Shown here: positions 33,931-42,947 of the stretch, in pieces
Layout: every line of letters begins with the position of its first letter
How positions within the stretch are numbered: the first letter of the stretch is position 1
DNA from: Oscillospiraceae bacterium
Lineage (GTDB): Bacteria > Bacillota > Clostridia > Oscillospirales > JAAYXM01
Direction: 5' to 3'
DNA: 64,000 bases
Assembly: GCA_015067485.1 (NCBI GenBank)
Contig: SVMJ01000002.1
Coordinates: 79,401 to 143,400, forward strand
The notes under the pieces: model-generated
The model's input: only the letters and a program-made list of their open reading frames with translations
Told to the model about the DNA's origin: nothing
Databases searched by the model: none
Translations under genes and position numbers: made by a program

Positions 33931-34985
33931 CAGCGTGTCTCCTTACAAATTGTACCGCCGCCGACCACAATATCACCGTCATAGAACACCACCGCTTGCC
34001 CATAAGCGATGGCACGTTGCGGTTCATCAAATGCCACGCGAACGAGATCGTCGCCGAGCGGCTCCACGGTTGCCCATTGCTCCGGCTGCTGATAACGGAT
34101 GCGCGCTTTCACACGGATGGGCGTGTTGAGTTCGGGGATAGAAATCCAGTTTAAGTCGTTTGCTGTGAGCGTGGCAGAAAAGAGTGTATCGTTTGTGCCC
34201 AAAATCACGCGATTGGTTGCAAGGTCTTTTTCGCACACGTACATGGGTTGCGGAAGCGCAAGCCCCAGACCCTTGCGTTGCCCGATCGTGTAGCGGATGA
34301 TCCCTTTGTGCTCACCCAAAACGTTGCCGTTTTGGTCTGCAAATTCACCGCTTGGATACACTTTGCCCGTGTTCCGCTCAATGAATCCCGCGTAATCCCC
34401 GTCGGGAACGAAGCAAATATCCTGACTGTCCTTTTGCGATGCGTTTACAAAGCCGTATTCTTCCGCTTTCGCGCGGACTTCCGCTTTGGTCATCCCGCCG
34501 AGCGGGAAACGGGTGCGCGCGAGTTGCTCCTGTGTCAAGTGATAGAGCACATAACTCTGATCCTTAGTGGGATCACACGCCTTTTTGAGCAAGAATCGAC
34601 CGTTTTCGGCACGCTCGATCTGCGCATAATGCCCGGTCGCGATGAGAGAAAGCCCCAACTCGTTTGCCGCATCGAGCAGAGCACCGAATTTCAAATACCG
34701 ATTGCAGGCGATACACGGATTCGGGGTCTCGCACGCTTCATACGCACGGATAAAGCGGTCGATGACATTCTCGCAAAAGCGGTCGCGAAAATCAAATAAA
34801 TGAAACGGGATACCCAGGTGCTCTGCGACCGCGCGTGCGTTTTCCACCCCGTCAGCGGATCCGCAGGCAGGATTTTCGTGCAAAACCATGGTTCCGCCCT
34901 GCGCGTGAAATCCTTGATCGAGCAAGAGTTTCGCCGCGACCGAACTGTCCACACCGCCGCTCATTGCAATTAAAATTGAATCCAT
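33930..34985 (-). CDS. mnmA: tRNA-specific 2-thiouridylase MnmA
   Basis: MnmA thiolates U34 of tRNA Lys/Glu/Gln. The 351-residue protein has the PP-loop AMSGGVDSSVAA at the N terminus, catalytic cysteines in ETPNPCIACNRYLKF and DSQDICFVPDGDY, and the YTIGQRKGLG and C-terminal beta-barrel regions (WISIPELNTPIRVKARIRYQ in parts). The ATG at 34985 has TTGGAG upstream; longer in-frame starts run into the neighbouring gene. It lies between the LTA-synthase-like gene and hydE in a minus-strand series. Confidence 0.95.
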   Translation of the reverse strand: MDSILIAMSGGVDSSVAAKLLLDQGFHAQGGTMVLHENPACGSADGVENARAVAEHLGIPFHLFDFRDRFCENVIDRFIRAYEACETPNPCIACNRYLKFGALLDAANELGLSLIATGHYAQIERAENGRFLLKKACDPTKDQSYVLYHLTQEQLARTRFPLGGMTKAEVRAKAEEYGFVNASQKDSQDICFVPDGDYAGFIERNTGKVYPSGEFADQNGNVLGEHKGIIRYTIGQRKGLGLALPQPMYVCEKDLATNRVILGTNDTLFSATLTANDLNWISIPELNTPIRVKARIRYQQPEQWATVEPLGDDLVRVAFDEPQRAIAYGQAVVFYDGDIVVGGGTICKETR

Positions 34986-34998
34986 AAAAACGCTCCAA

Positions 34999-36924
34999 TC
35001 AGTCTTCCAAGAACTGTCCGAAATAAATGAAGTTACGTCGTCCAAAATCGAATAGGTTGTTATACTGCAGTCCTGCCAAACGTGCGAGTGCGTCCGCTTC
35101 CGCAGGGGAAGCATCTTCAAATGCGCGGTAGCAGTTATCTTTTGCTGAGTAGAAACCAAGGGAGTTGATGGCGGGGATTACCGACTCCAACTCCTGCATC
35201 GCACGGTAGTATGGCGGAAGATCAAGATCCGCCGCCTCCAGCAGATAGCGTACCAGATAGTTCAGACTGGTGTGTTCCACATAAGTCTCTTCCAAATCAT
35301 AGTTTGCCCAAATGAAGAACGGAACCGAATACTGTGCCATCTGCTCGTCGAGTGTGTCGATCTCTCCACCGTTCATCGCTTGGAAGAACCCCGCTTCCAC
35401 GCGCGGGAGATGGTCGCCAAACATCAAAACAACCGTGTCTTCGGGGTAGTCGCGCAGATTTTCGATGAGATAGCGCAGCGCGTTATCCGATTCATGGATG
35501 GAAGACAAATACTGCTCGGCACGGGGGAATTGGTCGGGGTAATCGGTGAGCGAGATGGTTTTCACAAAATCCTCGCCCGCGTACCCGTACCCGCCGTGAT
35601 TTTGCATGGAAACCCCGAACAAAAAGAGCGGGGAATGTTCCTTGGTGGTGAGTTTTTGCCACATGAACTCATACATTTCCTGGTCGGAGACATAGGTGCG
35701 GAGCAAGTTTTGCTGGGGATAAGAATCAAGAAATGTGCTTTCCGCAAAGCCGAAAAGCGGGTAATTACGTTTGCGCGACCAGCCGTTTGCGTGGTACGGA
35801 TGGGTGGCGATGCTGTGATAGCCGTATGCGTTCATCAAATGCGGGAGCGCATACATTTTCTCCTGAATGAATTGCTGATATGCGACCGAACCTGCCGGCA
35901 AAAATGCCATGGTGTGCCCGGTGAGAAATTCAAACTCGGAGTTGGAAGTATTGCCGCCAAAAATGGAAGCAAGCGCATAACCGTGGATGGATTCTTTCAT
36001 GAGTTCGTCATAATACGGAAGCACCGGAACGTTGGTGTTCAGTTCCCCGCCGAACACGCGGAAATCCGAAAACGCTTCGTTCATGATAACGATCACGTTG
36101 GGATGATCACCCGAAGTATCGAGCGGTTCGGCTTCCTGCGGAAGCGAAGTGGCGGAATAGCCGGTGGGTTTCTTTACCGCGGAATCGCGGATGCTCAGGA
36201 TGAAGTTTAGGTAATACCCGTTTACCACACTTCCGCGCGTGTCCCACAACTCGGTTTGCACATCCGAGGAAAGGGAAAGCAGGGCGAAAGACGAGAATAC
36301 CAGCAAAACAAGGGATGCGATGCGAACGCGAATGGGTTTTCCCGCACGCACGCGTGGAAACGAGAGCAGAGAGAAGACCGCAAGTGCCCAAAGCGCCCAC
36401 CCGAAGTACATGGAATCCGTGATGGTAGCCGAGTACTGTTCCACCACGTTGAGTGCGGTGGCAAAGGAGAGTACGTCAAACGAGAGCAGTTCCTTGCCGC
36501 GGAATTGGTAGACCAGACCGTTTGCAACCGAGAGAAATTCCAAAAGCGAAGCGCCCAGAATGACCGATAACTTCCAGTTTGCGGTGGCGATAAAAATCAC
36601 ACAACAGACCAAAAGCATGACCAAAGCATTCAGCAAAAACAAAGTCCAATTCGTTTGCAGATAGATGACGCTGTTGATTACTGTGAGCGTGGAAAACCAA
36701 GTCGCGAGCAGGATGGCGGTTGTCCAAACCACCGCCAAAATGGCGGAAATCCACTTTTTTTGCGGGGTAAAGCGGAAAAATCCAAAGGCAATGAAGCCGA
36801 GCCCCAAAAGCGCACCCGCGAGCGGAACGGAAAGGGCAAGCCCGCAGAAGAAAGCACAAAGGCCCAGGATGATCCCGAAAATCCCTTTGCGCAAGCTAAA
36901 TTGAATCAAATGACGGTTTCGCAT
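34999..36924 (-). CDS. LTA synthase-family sulfatase-fold membrane protein
   Basis: A 641-residue protein with about five to six N-terminal membrane helices to residue 220, then an extracellular alkaline-phosphatase-like domain. Metal and catalytic motifs are IVIMNEAFSDF, GGNTSNSEFEFLTG (nucleophilic Thr), HPYHANGWSR and MFGDHLPR. The family transfers glycerol-phosphate from phosphatidylglycerol to a polymer or glycolipid. The long N-terminal part and the absence of a classical LtaS five-helix spacing leave open a role on another envelope glycan. The Shine-Dalgarno is weak. Confidence 0.85.
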   Translation of the reverse strand: MRNRHLIQFSLRKGIFGIILGLCAFFCGLALSVPLAGALLGLGFIAFGFFRFTPQKKWISAILAVVWTTAILLATWFSTLTVINSVIYLQTNWTLFLLNALVMLLVCCVIFIATANWKLSVILGASLLEFLSVANGLVYQFRGKELLSFDVLSFATALNVVEQYSATITDSMYFGWALWALAVFSLLSFPRVRAGKPIRVRIASLVLLVFSSFALLSLSSDVQTELWDTRGSVVNGYYLNFILSIRDSAVKKPTGYSATSLPQEAEPLDTSGDHPNVIVIMNEAFSDFRVFGGELNTNVPVLPYYDELMKESIHGYALASIFGGNTSNSEFEFLTGHTMAFLPAGSVAYQQFIQEKMYALPHLMNAYGYHSIATHPYHANGWSRKRNYPLFGFAESTFLDSYPQQNLLRTYVSDQEMYEFMWQKLTTKEHSPLFLFGVSMQNHGGYGYAGEDFVKTISLTDYPDQFPRAEQYLSSIHESDNALRYLIENLRDYPEDTVVLMFGDHLPRVEAGFFQAMNGGEIDTLDEQMAQYSVPFFIWANYDLEETYVEHTSLNYLVRYLLEAADLDLPPYYRAMQELESVIPAINSLGFYSAKDNCYRAFEDASPAEADALARLAGLQYNNLFDFGRRNFIYFGQFLED

Positions 36925-36988
36925 AAAACATCTCTTTCTCGTATAATTTTTAGTCTAAACTTCATTTTATCACAGAAAAAGGGAACAT

Positions 36989-37870
36989 TCAACGTTTGGA
37001 AAACTGGACCGTGATGACCGCGATGAAGATGAGCGCACAACCCACAAGTTGCGGCAGGGTCAAACCCTGAGATAAGAAAATCCAGCCGGCAAGGGACGCA
37101 AATACCGATTCAAACGACATGATGATGGTGGTGGACGACGGGTCGGCATACTGCTGCCCCACCACTTGCAGGGTAAATGCTACCCCGCAGGATAAAATCC
37201 CGGTATACAGAAGCGGGAGCGCACATTGCGTGATGGCGCCGAGATTCGGCTGCTCAAAGAAAAACATCAAAAGCAAACTCAAAATCCCTGCGGTGAGAAA
37301 CTGCGCGCAGGAGAATTTGATCGGATCGACTTTATGTACGAATGCATCGATGCCCATAATTTGACCTGTGAAGAAGAGCGCACACGCGATGGTAAGCAAA
37401 TCCCCGCGGTTGAACGAAAAGTCAGACCCAAACAGGCACAGAAAATACATTCCCGAAAGTGCGAGAAAAACACCGATCCAAATATGAACCGTGGGCTTTT
37501 TCTTTCCCAATAAACTGAAAAGCGCAACAAAAATGATGTAAAACGTGGTTAAAAACCCGCTTTTCGCGGTTGTGGTGTACTTGAGTCCGTTGGTTTGCAG
37601 GACAGACCCAACGCACAGGAAAAATCCGCAAATCGCACCGTAAAGTAACAGTTTTCCAAAGTCGGTTGCTTGATACTCTCCTCGTTTTTTCAAAGCTCGG
37701 TCGCGGAAAAAGATGACGGGGAGCAATACCAGTCCGCCCAGTACCATGCGGATGCCCGTGAAGGTGTACGCACCCACGTAGTCCATCCCAACACTTTGGA
37801 ATACAAATGACCCGCCCCAAATCAGCGTGGCGAGAAACAGGAGCAAACTCCCTTTCAGTTGCGGTTTCAT
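36989..37870 (-). CDS. EamA/DMT-family transporter
   Basis: A 293-residue integral membrane protein with ten predicted helices arranged as two EamA repeats: LLLFLATLIWGGSFVFQSVG at the first and a second starting GDLLTIACALFFTGQIMG. SFESVFASLAGWIFLSQ is the typical last-half motif. The substrate cannot be told from sequence; relatives export amino acids or metabolites. AAAGGATGG precedes the ATG at 37870, 14 bp after the rlmD-like gene, suggesting cotranscription. Confidence 0.88.
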   Translation of the reverse strand: MKPQLKGSLLLFLATLIWGGSFVFQSVGMDYVGAYTFTGIRMVLGGLVLLPVIFFRDRALKKRGEYQATDFGKLLLYGAICGFFLCVGSVLQTNGLKYTTTAKSGFLTTFYIIFVALFSLLGKKKPTVHIWIGVFLALSGMYFLCLFGSDFSFNRGDLLTIACALFFTGQIMGIDAFVHKVDPIKFSCAQFLTAGILSLLLMFFFEQPNLGAITQCALPLLYTGILSCGVAFTLQVVGQQYADPSSTTIIMSFESVFASLAGWIFLSQGLTLPQLVGCALIFIAVITVQFSKR

Positions 37871-37884
37871 TTTCTGTCCATCCT

Positions 37885-39027
37885 TTATTGCCTGCAGAGT
37901 TTCACCACGCACTCCACGTGGTTGGTGTGCGGGAACATATCGACGGGCTGGATTTTTTCTGCGGTGTATGCTTTGGTTAAGATGCGCAAATCGCGCGAAA
38001 GGGTTTCCGGATTGCACGAAACGTAGACGATTTTTTTCGGGGCCAGTTTCGTGAGCGAATTCAAAAACTGTTGAGAACAACCTGCACGCGGGGGATCGAC
38101 AAATGCGACGTCGATGGAATCGGTGAATTCTTCCATAAACGCGCCTGCATCCGCACGGAAAAAGCGTGCGTTTGTGATTTGGTTGCGCTTGGCGTTTGCG
38201 ATCGCATCACGCACCGCATCGCGGTTAGACTCCACACCGATCACGAGTTTTGCGCGCTTTGCCGCACAGAGCCCGATGGTGCCGATACCGCAGTACGCAT
38301 CGAGTACGGTTTCTTTGCCGGTAAGACCTGCAAATTCGAGTGCGGTGTTGTAGAGCACTTCGGTTTGCGAGGGATTTACTTGATAAAACGAGCGGGATGA
38401 GATGCGGAAGGTGCATCCGCACAGGGTGTCTTCGATATATCCGGGACCATAGAGCACTTTTTCGTTGGGACCGAGCATCAACCCTTCGAAATCACGGTTG
38501 ACGTTGTGGACGATGGTGGTGATTTCGGGATGTTTTTCGAGCAGTGCGTTCACGAAATGGTTTTTCCCCGGGAAGATTGGAGTCGCTGAGACCAACACCA
38601 CCATAATCTCGCCGCTTTGGAACCCACGGCGCACCAGTACATGCCGCAAAAAACCACGCCCCGAGAACGGATGGTAGGGGAGCAGTTTGAAGCTCGGCAT
38701 GAGTTTCCGAATAGTGCAGATGATACGGTCAGACTGCGGGTCGGTGAGCAGGCATGAGTCGGTGGACACCACCGTGTGCGAGCCCGACTGGTACACACCG
38801 GACGTGATCCTGCGGGATTTGGTCATGACAAACGCCATCTGGGTTTTGTTGCGGTAATGGTATGGGTGCTTCATCCCCAAAATCGGGGCAGGTTTGCAAA
38901 ACCGCCCGAGCAGACGGCCAACCAGGTTTTGTTTATGTTGAAGTTGTGCCGAGTAGGGCATATTCTGTAGTTGACATCCGCCGCAACGGTGCGCGACCGA
39001 GCAGGCAAATTGTGCTTGATTCATCAT
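37885..39027 (-). CDS. 23S rRNA (uracil-C5)-methyltransferase RlmD-like, paralogue without TRAM domain
   Basis: A 380-residue RNA m5U methyltransferase. Iron-sulfur ligands are CSVAHRCGGC near the N terminus and TDSCLL. The SAM site is LDAYCGIGTIGL and the catalytic motifs are FVDPPRAGC and YVSCNPETLSRD. Family members usually begin with a TRAM domain of about 60 residues; this one starts directly at the cysteine cluster. A full-length paralogue lies 1 kb upstream on the same strand. ATG 39027 or 39024. Confidence 0.87.
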   Translation of the reverse strand: MMNQAQFACSVAHRCGGCQLQNMPYSAQLQHKQNLVGRLLGRFCKPAPILGMKHPYHYRNKTQMAFVMTKSRRITSGVYQSGSHTVVSTDSCLLTDPQSDRIICTIRKLMPSFKLLPYHPFSGRGFLRHVLVRRGFQSGEIMVVLVSATPIFPGKNHFVNALLEKHPEITTIVHNVNRDFEGLMLGPNEKVLYGPGYIEDTLCGCTFRISSRSFYQVNPSQTEVLYNTALEFAGLTGKETVLDAYCGIGTIGLCAAKRAKLVIGVESNRDAVRDAIANAKRNQITNARFFRADAGAFMEEFTDSIDVAFVDPPRAGCSQQFLNSLTKLAPKKIVYVSCNPETLSRDLRILTKAYTAEKIQPVDMFPHTNHVECVVKLCRQ

Positions 39028-39045
39028 TTCACATCTTTCTCGATT

Positions 39046-40095
39046 TTACTTTTGTTTTGACAGAAAGCAGTTGGTCAAGGGTCGCTCAACGAAGCGTTGT
39101 CTGACAAGATCGACTGCTGTACAAAGAAGATATACAACAATACACACGCCGATGGAGTATGGAATGATCCAATTTGAGTTTTGGAAGGAACTGTTTTGGA
39201 ACAAGTCCAACCAAAAAATTTTTCGGAGAATGGGGCTGTCGTGCAACAAATAGACACCGAATGTTGCGGATGCGATGAGATTCACCCGTTTGCTATAAAA
39301 CGGCTTCATTTGAACAAATCCCGCAAACAGACAGATGGCACTGAGCAGAGTTGGAAGTTTTGTTCTGCCGTAGAAATGGAGAGAATACTGCGAAAAGAAC
39401 GGTGTTTTTGTCCCTAAAATCAGGAATACGACACAAGACAGATACGTGAGCAGAGCAATGAGACCAAAGAGCGAGAACCAATGTCCGCTACGCAGTTTAT
39501 CGCACAGCCCGTGCAACTTGATATAGCCTGCGATGCTATACAGATAAACGAACTCAAGGAGTTGGTTTGAGCCGAAATCCGCTCCTGTGAAAGTTGGGAT
39601 CAGGCACCAACAAACAGTCAAAAGGAGCAGAAGTTTTTGATACTGCTTCCTGTCCAACGAGTGCAACGCACGGTTGAGATACGGATGCAGTAAAAACAAA
39701 ACAAAATAAGTACTTGCAAACCACCATGTGGAGGAAGTGATCGGGAGGCACGCGATCACGAAAGATTTGAGAGAAAACCGTTCACCCGCCAGAAGGGAAA
39801 GCGCAAATAAAAGCAGGGAATAGAAAAACATTTGTCCCCAAAGGGTCAGCGTCTTTTTGCCGTTGAACTTGACATCTTGGTTTGCAATCAAAAAATAACC
39901 GCTGATCAGTACAAATACATCAACCCCGAGATTGCCGCCAAAGCGAATCAGATTCCACCAAAGGCGCGGGACGGTGATGCTTTCCGGCGGGAAATCAAAG
40001 CCGCCATGTGTTGCAAAATGGCACAACACGATTGCGAAAATCGAGATGATGCGTAACAGTTCCACCGAACTGTTTCTCATAGCCTTTTTCGTCAT
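39046..40095 (-). CDS. Acyltransferase-3 family membrane protein
   Basis: A 349-residue protein with about ten membrane helices. Family motifs are RNSSVELLRIISIFAIVLCHF with the conserved catalytic His of the first helix, a GVDVFVLISGYF segment and SSTWWFASTYFVLFLLHPYLN. Such proteins O-acylate sugars of the cell surface. GAGGAGTGA precedes the ATG at 40095. It is wedged between two rlmD-like genes, 18 and 5 bp away, in the same transcript; there is no functional link I can state. Confidence 0.9.
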   Translation of the reverse strand: MTKKAMRNSSVELLRIISIFAIVLCHFATHGGFDFPPESITVPRLWWNLIRFGGNLGVDVFVLISGYFLIANQDVKFNGKKTLTLWGQMFFYSLLLFALSLLAGERFSLKSFVIACLPITSSTWWFASTYFVLFLLHPYLNRALHSLDRKQYQKLLLLLTVCWCLIPTFTGADFGSNQLLEFVYLYSIAGYIKLHGLCDKLRSGHWFSLFGLIALLTYLSCVVFLILGTKTPFFSQYSLHFYGRTKLPTLLSAICLFAGFVQMKPFYSKRVNLIASATFGVYLLHDSPILRKIFWLDLFQNSSFQNSNWIIPYSIGVCIVVYLLCTAVDLVRQRFVERPLTNCFLSKQK

Positions 40096-40100
40096 GAAAG

Positions 40101-41456
40101 TCACTCCTCTCGGCACAACAGTACACAACTTTCCACGTGATACGTTTTCGGGAACAGGTCCACCGGGGTAACGCGGGTAAGGGTATACGGTGCGGTCTCA
40201 CACAGATATTTTAAGTCACGCGCCATGGTAGCAGGGTCGCAGGAGACATAGACCACACGGGAAGGCTTCATGGTTGCAATCGCATCCACCACTTCACGCG
40301 TGAGACCTTTGCGCGGTGGGTCGACAACGACCACATCGGGCAGTTCCCCGCGCTTTGCAAGATTGATTGCGGCATCAGTTGCATCCGCACAGAAAAACTC
40401 CGCATTGGAAACCCCGTTTTGCGCCGCATTTTTCTTTGCGTTTTCAATCGCTTCCGGGACGACTTCCACTCCGAGCACGCGCTTTGCACGTCTTGCAAGA
40501 CAGAGCGTGATGGTGCCGGCTCCGCAGTATAGATCCAGCGCGGTTTGGGTATCATCCAAATCCGCATATTCCAGGGCGAGCTCATACAGACGCTCTGCCT
40601 GATCGTGGTTGACTTGATAAAACGCTTCGGGGGCAAGGGTAAAGCGCAGACCGCACAACGTGTCGGTCATGTTCGCATCCCCCCACAGGGTCAGCGTTTT
40701 CTTCCCCAAAATGACATTGGTTTTATCGGGGTTGAGATTGAGCACGATTCCCGTGATTTCCGGGTGTGTATTACGGACACGGGAAATCAGTTCGTCCAAG
40801 TACTTGGGCTTGGATTTTGAGATCAGGCACAGAACTGCGCTTGTGTCGCCCGAGCGGACGAACACGTGGCGGATCATGCCTTTGTGGGAAATTTCATCAT
40901 ATGCGGGGATCGAACATTCTTCCATCCAATTACGCACGGTAGAGACAACCGCATTTGCAAGTTTTGTCTGGAGCAGACAGTCATCGGTGGGGATCACCGC
41001 GTGAGAGCGCTGGCGGTAAAACCCGCTGACGACTTTCCCGTTTTGCATCCCGACGGGGAACTGCGCCTTGTTGCGGTAGCGGATGGCTTTTTCGGATGGA
41101 ATGACTGGGTCAACCGTGAGCGAAAAACCGCCGATGCGCTCGATCGCATCCTGCACGCGCGCGGTTTTGAAATATGCTTCTTCTTCGGAGTCCATGTGCC
41201 ATGTCGCACAACCGCCACATTGTGGGAAGTGCGCGCAGGACGGGGTGGTGCGATGCGGGCTCACGGTAAGCAATTTGTTGATTTTTCCGTATGCCACACG
41301 TTCCGCAACTTTGATGATTTGGACTTCAGCGGTTTCTCCACGCAAAAGACCCGCGACAAAGACCACGCGCCCGTCAATGCGACAAACGCCCATGGCTTCC
41401 GCGGTATAACCCGTGCAGAGTACGGTGTGGATCGAATTTTTCACCAGTTGTTCCAT
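40101..41456 (-). CDS. rlmD: 23S rRNA (uracil-C5)-methyltransferase RlmD-like, full-length with TRAM domain
   Basis: A 451-residue RNA m5U methyltransferase. Residues 1-60 form a TRAM domain (VCRIDGRVVFVAGLLRGETAEVQI, in parts). The iron-sulfur motif CAHFPQCGGC and TDDCLL follow, then the SAM site LDLYCGAGTITL and the catalytic DPPRKGL and YVSCDPATMARD. The start at 41456 has TTGGAGC upstream. It heads a seven-gene minus-strand series ending in hydE. A promoter faces away from murD. Confidence 0.92.
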   Translation of the reverse strand: MEQLVKNSIHTVLCTGYTAEAMGVCRIDGRVVFVAGLLRGETAEVQIIKVAERVAYGKINKLLTVSPHRTTPSCAHFPQCGGCATWHMDSEEEAYFKTARVQDAIERIGGFSLTVDPVIPSEKAIRYRNKAQFPVGMQNGKVVSGFYRQRSHAVIPTDDCLLQTKLANAVVSTVRNWMEECSIPAYDEISHKGMIRHVFVRSGDTSAVLCLISKSKPKYLDELISRVRNTHPEITGIVLNLNPDKTNVILGKKTLTLWGDANMTDTLCGLRFTLAPEAFYQVNHDQAERLYELALEYADLDDTQTALDLYCGAGTITLCLARRAKRVLGVEVVPEAIENAKKNAAQNGVSNAEFFCADATDAAINLAKRGELPDVVVVDPPRKGLTREVVDAIATMKPSRVVYVSCDPATMARDLKYLCETAPYTLTRVTPVDLFPKTYHVESCVLLCREE

Positions 41457-41494
41457 CAAAAAGCTCCAAAATGACTTGTATTTTTTGTAAATTA

Positions 41495-41523
41495 AGCATA
41501 TCATAAAAACGGGAAATACGCAA
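41495..41523 (-). promoter_or_regulatory. Promoter of the minus-strand rlmD-like series
   Basis: On the minus strand TTGCGT (41518-41523), 17-bp spacer, TATGCT (41495-41500). It lies back to back with the murD promoter. Confidence 0.6.
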
Positions 41524-41548
41524 TGAAACTGCGAAATTTTCAAAAATA

Positions 41549-41557
41549 TGATATAAT
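41549..41557 (+). promoter_or_regulatory. Extended -10 promoter of murD
   Basis: TGATATAAT with no clear -35, 30 bp before the murD start. Confidence 0.6.
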
Positions 41558-41587
41558 GGTGAAAACGTATGTAAGGGGGAGCCGCAA

Positions 41588-42946
41588 ATGGGTGCGCGCT
41601 ATCAGGAATTTTTGGAGTCATTTTGTGGAAAACGCGTCGCGGTTTTGGGGTTCGGTGTGAGCAATACACCGCTGATCCGTCAGCTGCTCCGCGCAGGCGC
41701 ACTTGTTACCGTGTGTGATAAAAATCCACGCGAGAAGTTTGACCCTGCCCTGCTTGAAGAATTCGCAAAAGCCGAGATGCGCTTGGGCGAAGACTATCTT
41801 GAAAATTTAGATGCGGAAATCATTTTTCGAACACCCGGGATGCGCCCCGATGTTCCGCAGATTTTAGCCGCGGTAGAGCGCGGCGCGGTTTTGACCTCCG
41901 AGATGGAACAGTTTTTTGGGGTCTGCCCGTGCCCGATCATCGGCATCAGCGGAAGCGACGGAAAGACCACAACCACCACCATTATCTATGAACTGCTCAA
42001 GGCTGCAGGAAAGACCTGTTATGTGGGCGGTAATATCGGAACACCTTTACTCGATCGTGCGGAAGAGATGGAAGAAGACCACGTCGCGGTGGTGGAACTC
42101 TCATCCTTCCAACTGATGACCATGAAGCAGTCTCCCACGGTCGCGGTCATTACAAACCTCGCGCCGAATCATCTCGATATCCATACTTCCATGGAAGAAT
42201 ATGTGGAAGCGAAGACCAATCTGTATCGTCACGGAAACGGGCGCGTGGTGCTGAATCTCGATAACGACATCACCCGCACACTCGGTGAAACGCTGGGCGA
42301 GCGCGTGCGCTGGTTCTCCCGCAAAGGGGACGCACACGTAAGGCTTTGCGACCGCGTGATTTATCGCGGGGAAACCCCTGTTTTGAACATTGACGATATC
42401 CGCATCCCCGGGATGCATAATGTGGAAAATTATATGGCGGCGATCGCCGCGGTGGAAGGGATGGTATCCGACGAAGTCATCCGAGACGTGGCAAAGACTT
42501 TCGCAGGTGTTGCGCACCGCATGGAACTTGTGCGTGAAAAAGACGGAGTTCGCTATTACAACGACTCGATTGCATCCAGCCCCACCCGTACCATCGCGGG
42601 GCTGCGTGCATTCGACCGAAAAGTGATTCTCATCGCAGGCGGTAAAGACAAGGGTGTGCCGTTTGACGACCTGGGTCCCGCATCGGTGGAATTCTGCAAA
42701 GCGGTGGTGCTAAACGGTCCTACCATGGAGCGCATCCGTGATGCGATTCTTTCTGCACCCGGCTATTCGGAAAAGGAACTTCCCGTCTACTGCTGCGACA
42801 GTTTTGAAGCCGCGGTGGAAAAAGCGCATGAAATTGCGGAGCGTGGGGATATTGTTACCCTTTCTCCCGCGTGTACTTCATTTGACCGTTTTAAGAACTT
42901 CGCAGAACGCGGACTGTATTTCAAAAAACTGGTAGGAGAACTGTAA
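41588..42946 (+). CDS. murD: UDP-N-acetylmuramoyl-L-alanine--D-glutamate ligase
   Basis: MurD adds D-Glu to UDP-MurNAc-L-Ala in peptidoglycan synthesis. The 452 residues show an N-terminal Rossmann-like VAVLGFGVSNTPL, the ATP site GISGSDGKTTTTT, the Mur motif ELSSFQLMTM, NLAPNHLDIH and the C-terminal ligase domain (YYNDSIASSPTRTIAGL). AAGGGGGAG precedes the ATG. The next gene begins one base after the stop, so murD heads a five-gene cluster with three M42 peptidases and an MGMT. Confidence 0.95.
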   Translation: MGARYQEFLESFCGKRVAVLGFGVSNTPLIRQLLRAGALVTVCDKNPREKFDPALLEEFAKAEMRLGEDYLENLDAEIIFRTPGMRPDVPQILAAVERGAVLTSEMEQFFGVCPCPIIGISGSDGKTTTTTIIYELLKAAGKTCYVGGNIGTPLLDRAEEMEEDHVAVVELSSFQLMTMKQSPTVAVITNLAPNHLDIHTSMEEYVEAKTNLYRHGNGRVVLNLDNDITRTLGETLGERVRWFSRKGDAHVRLCDRVIYRGETPVLNIDDIRIPGMHNVENYMAAIAAVEGMVSDEVIRDVAKTFAGVAHRMELVREKDGVRYYNDSIASSPTRTIAGLRAFDRKVILIAGGKDKGVPFDDLGPASVEFCKAVVLNGPTMERIRDAILSAPGYSEKELPVYCCDSFEAAVEKAHEIAERGDIVTLSPACTSFDRFKNFAERGLYFKKLVGEL

Positions 42947-42947
42947 A

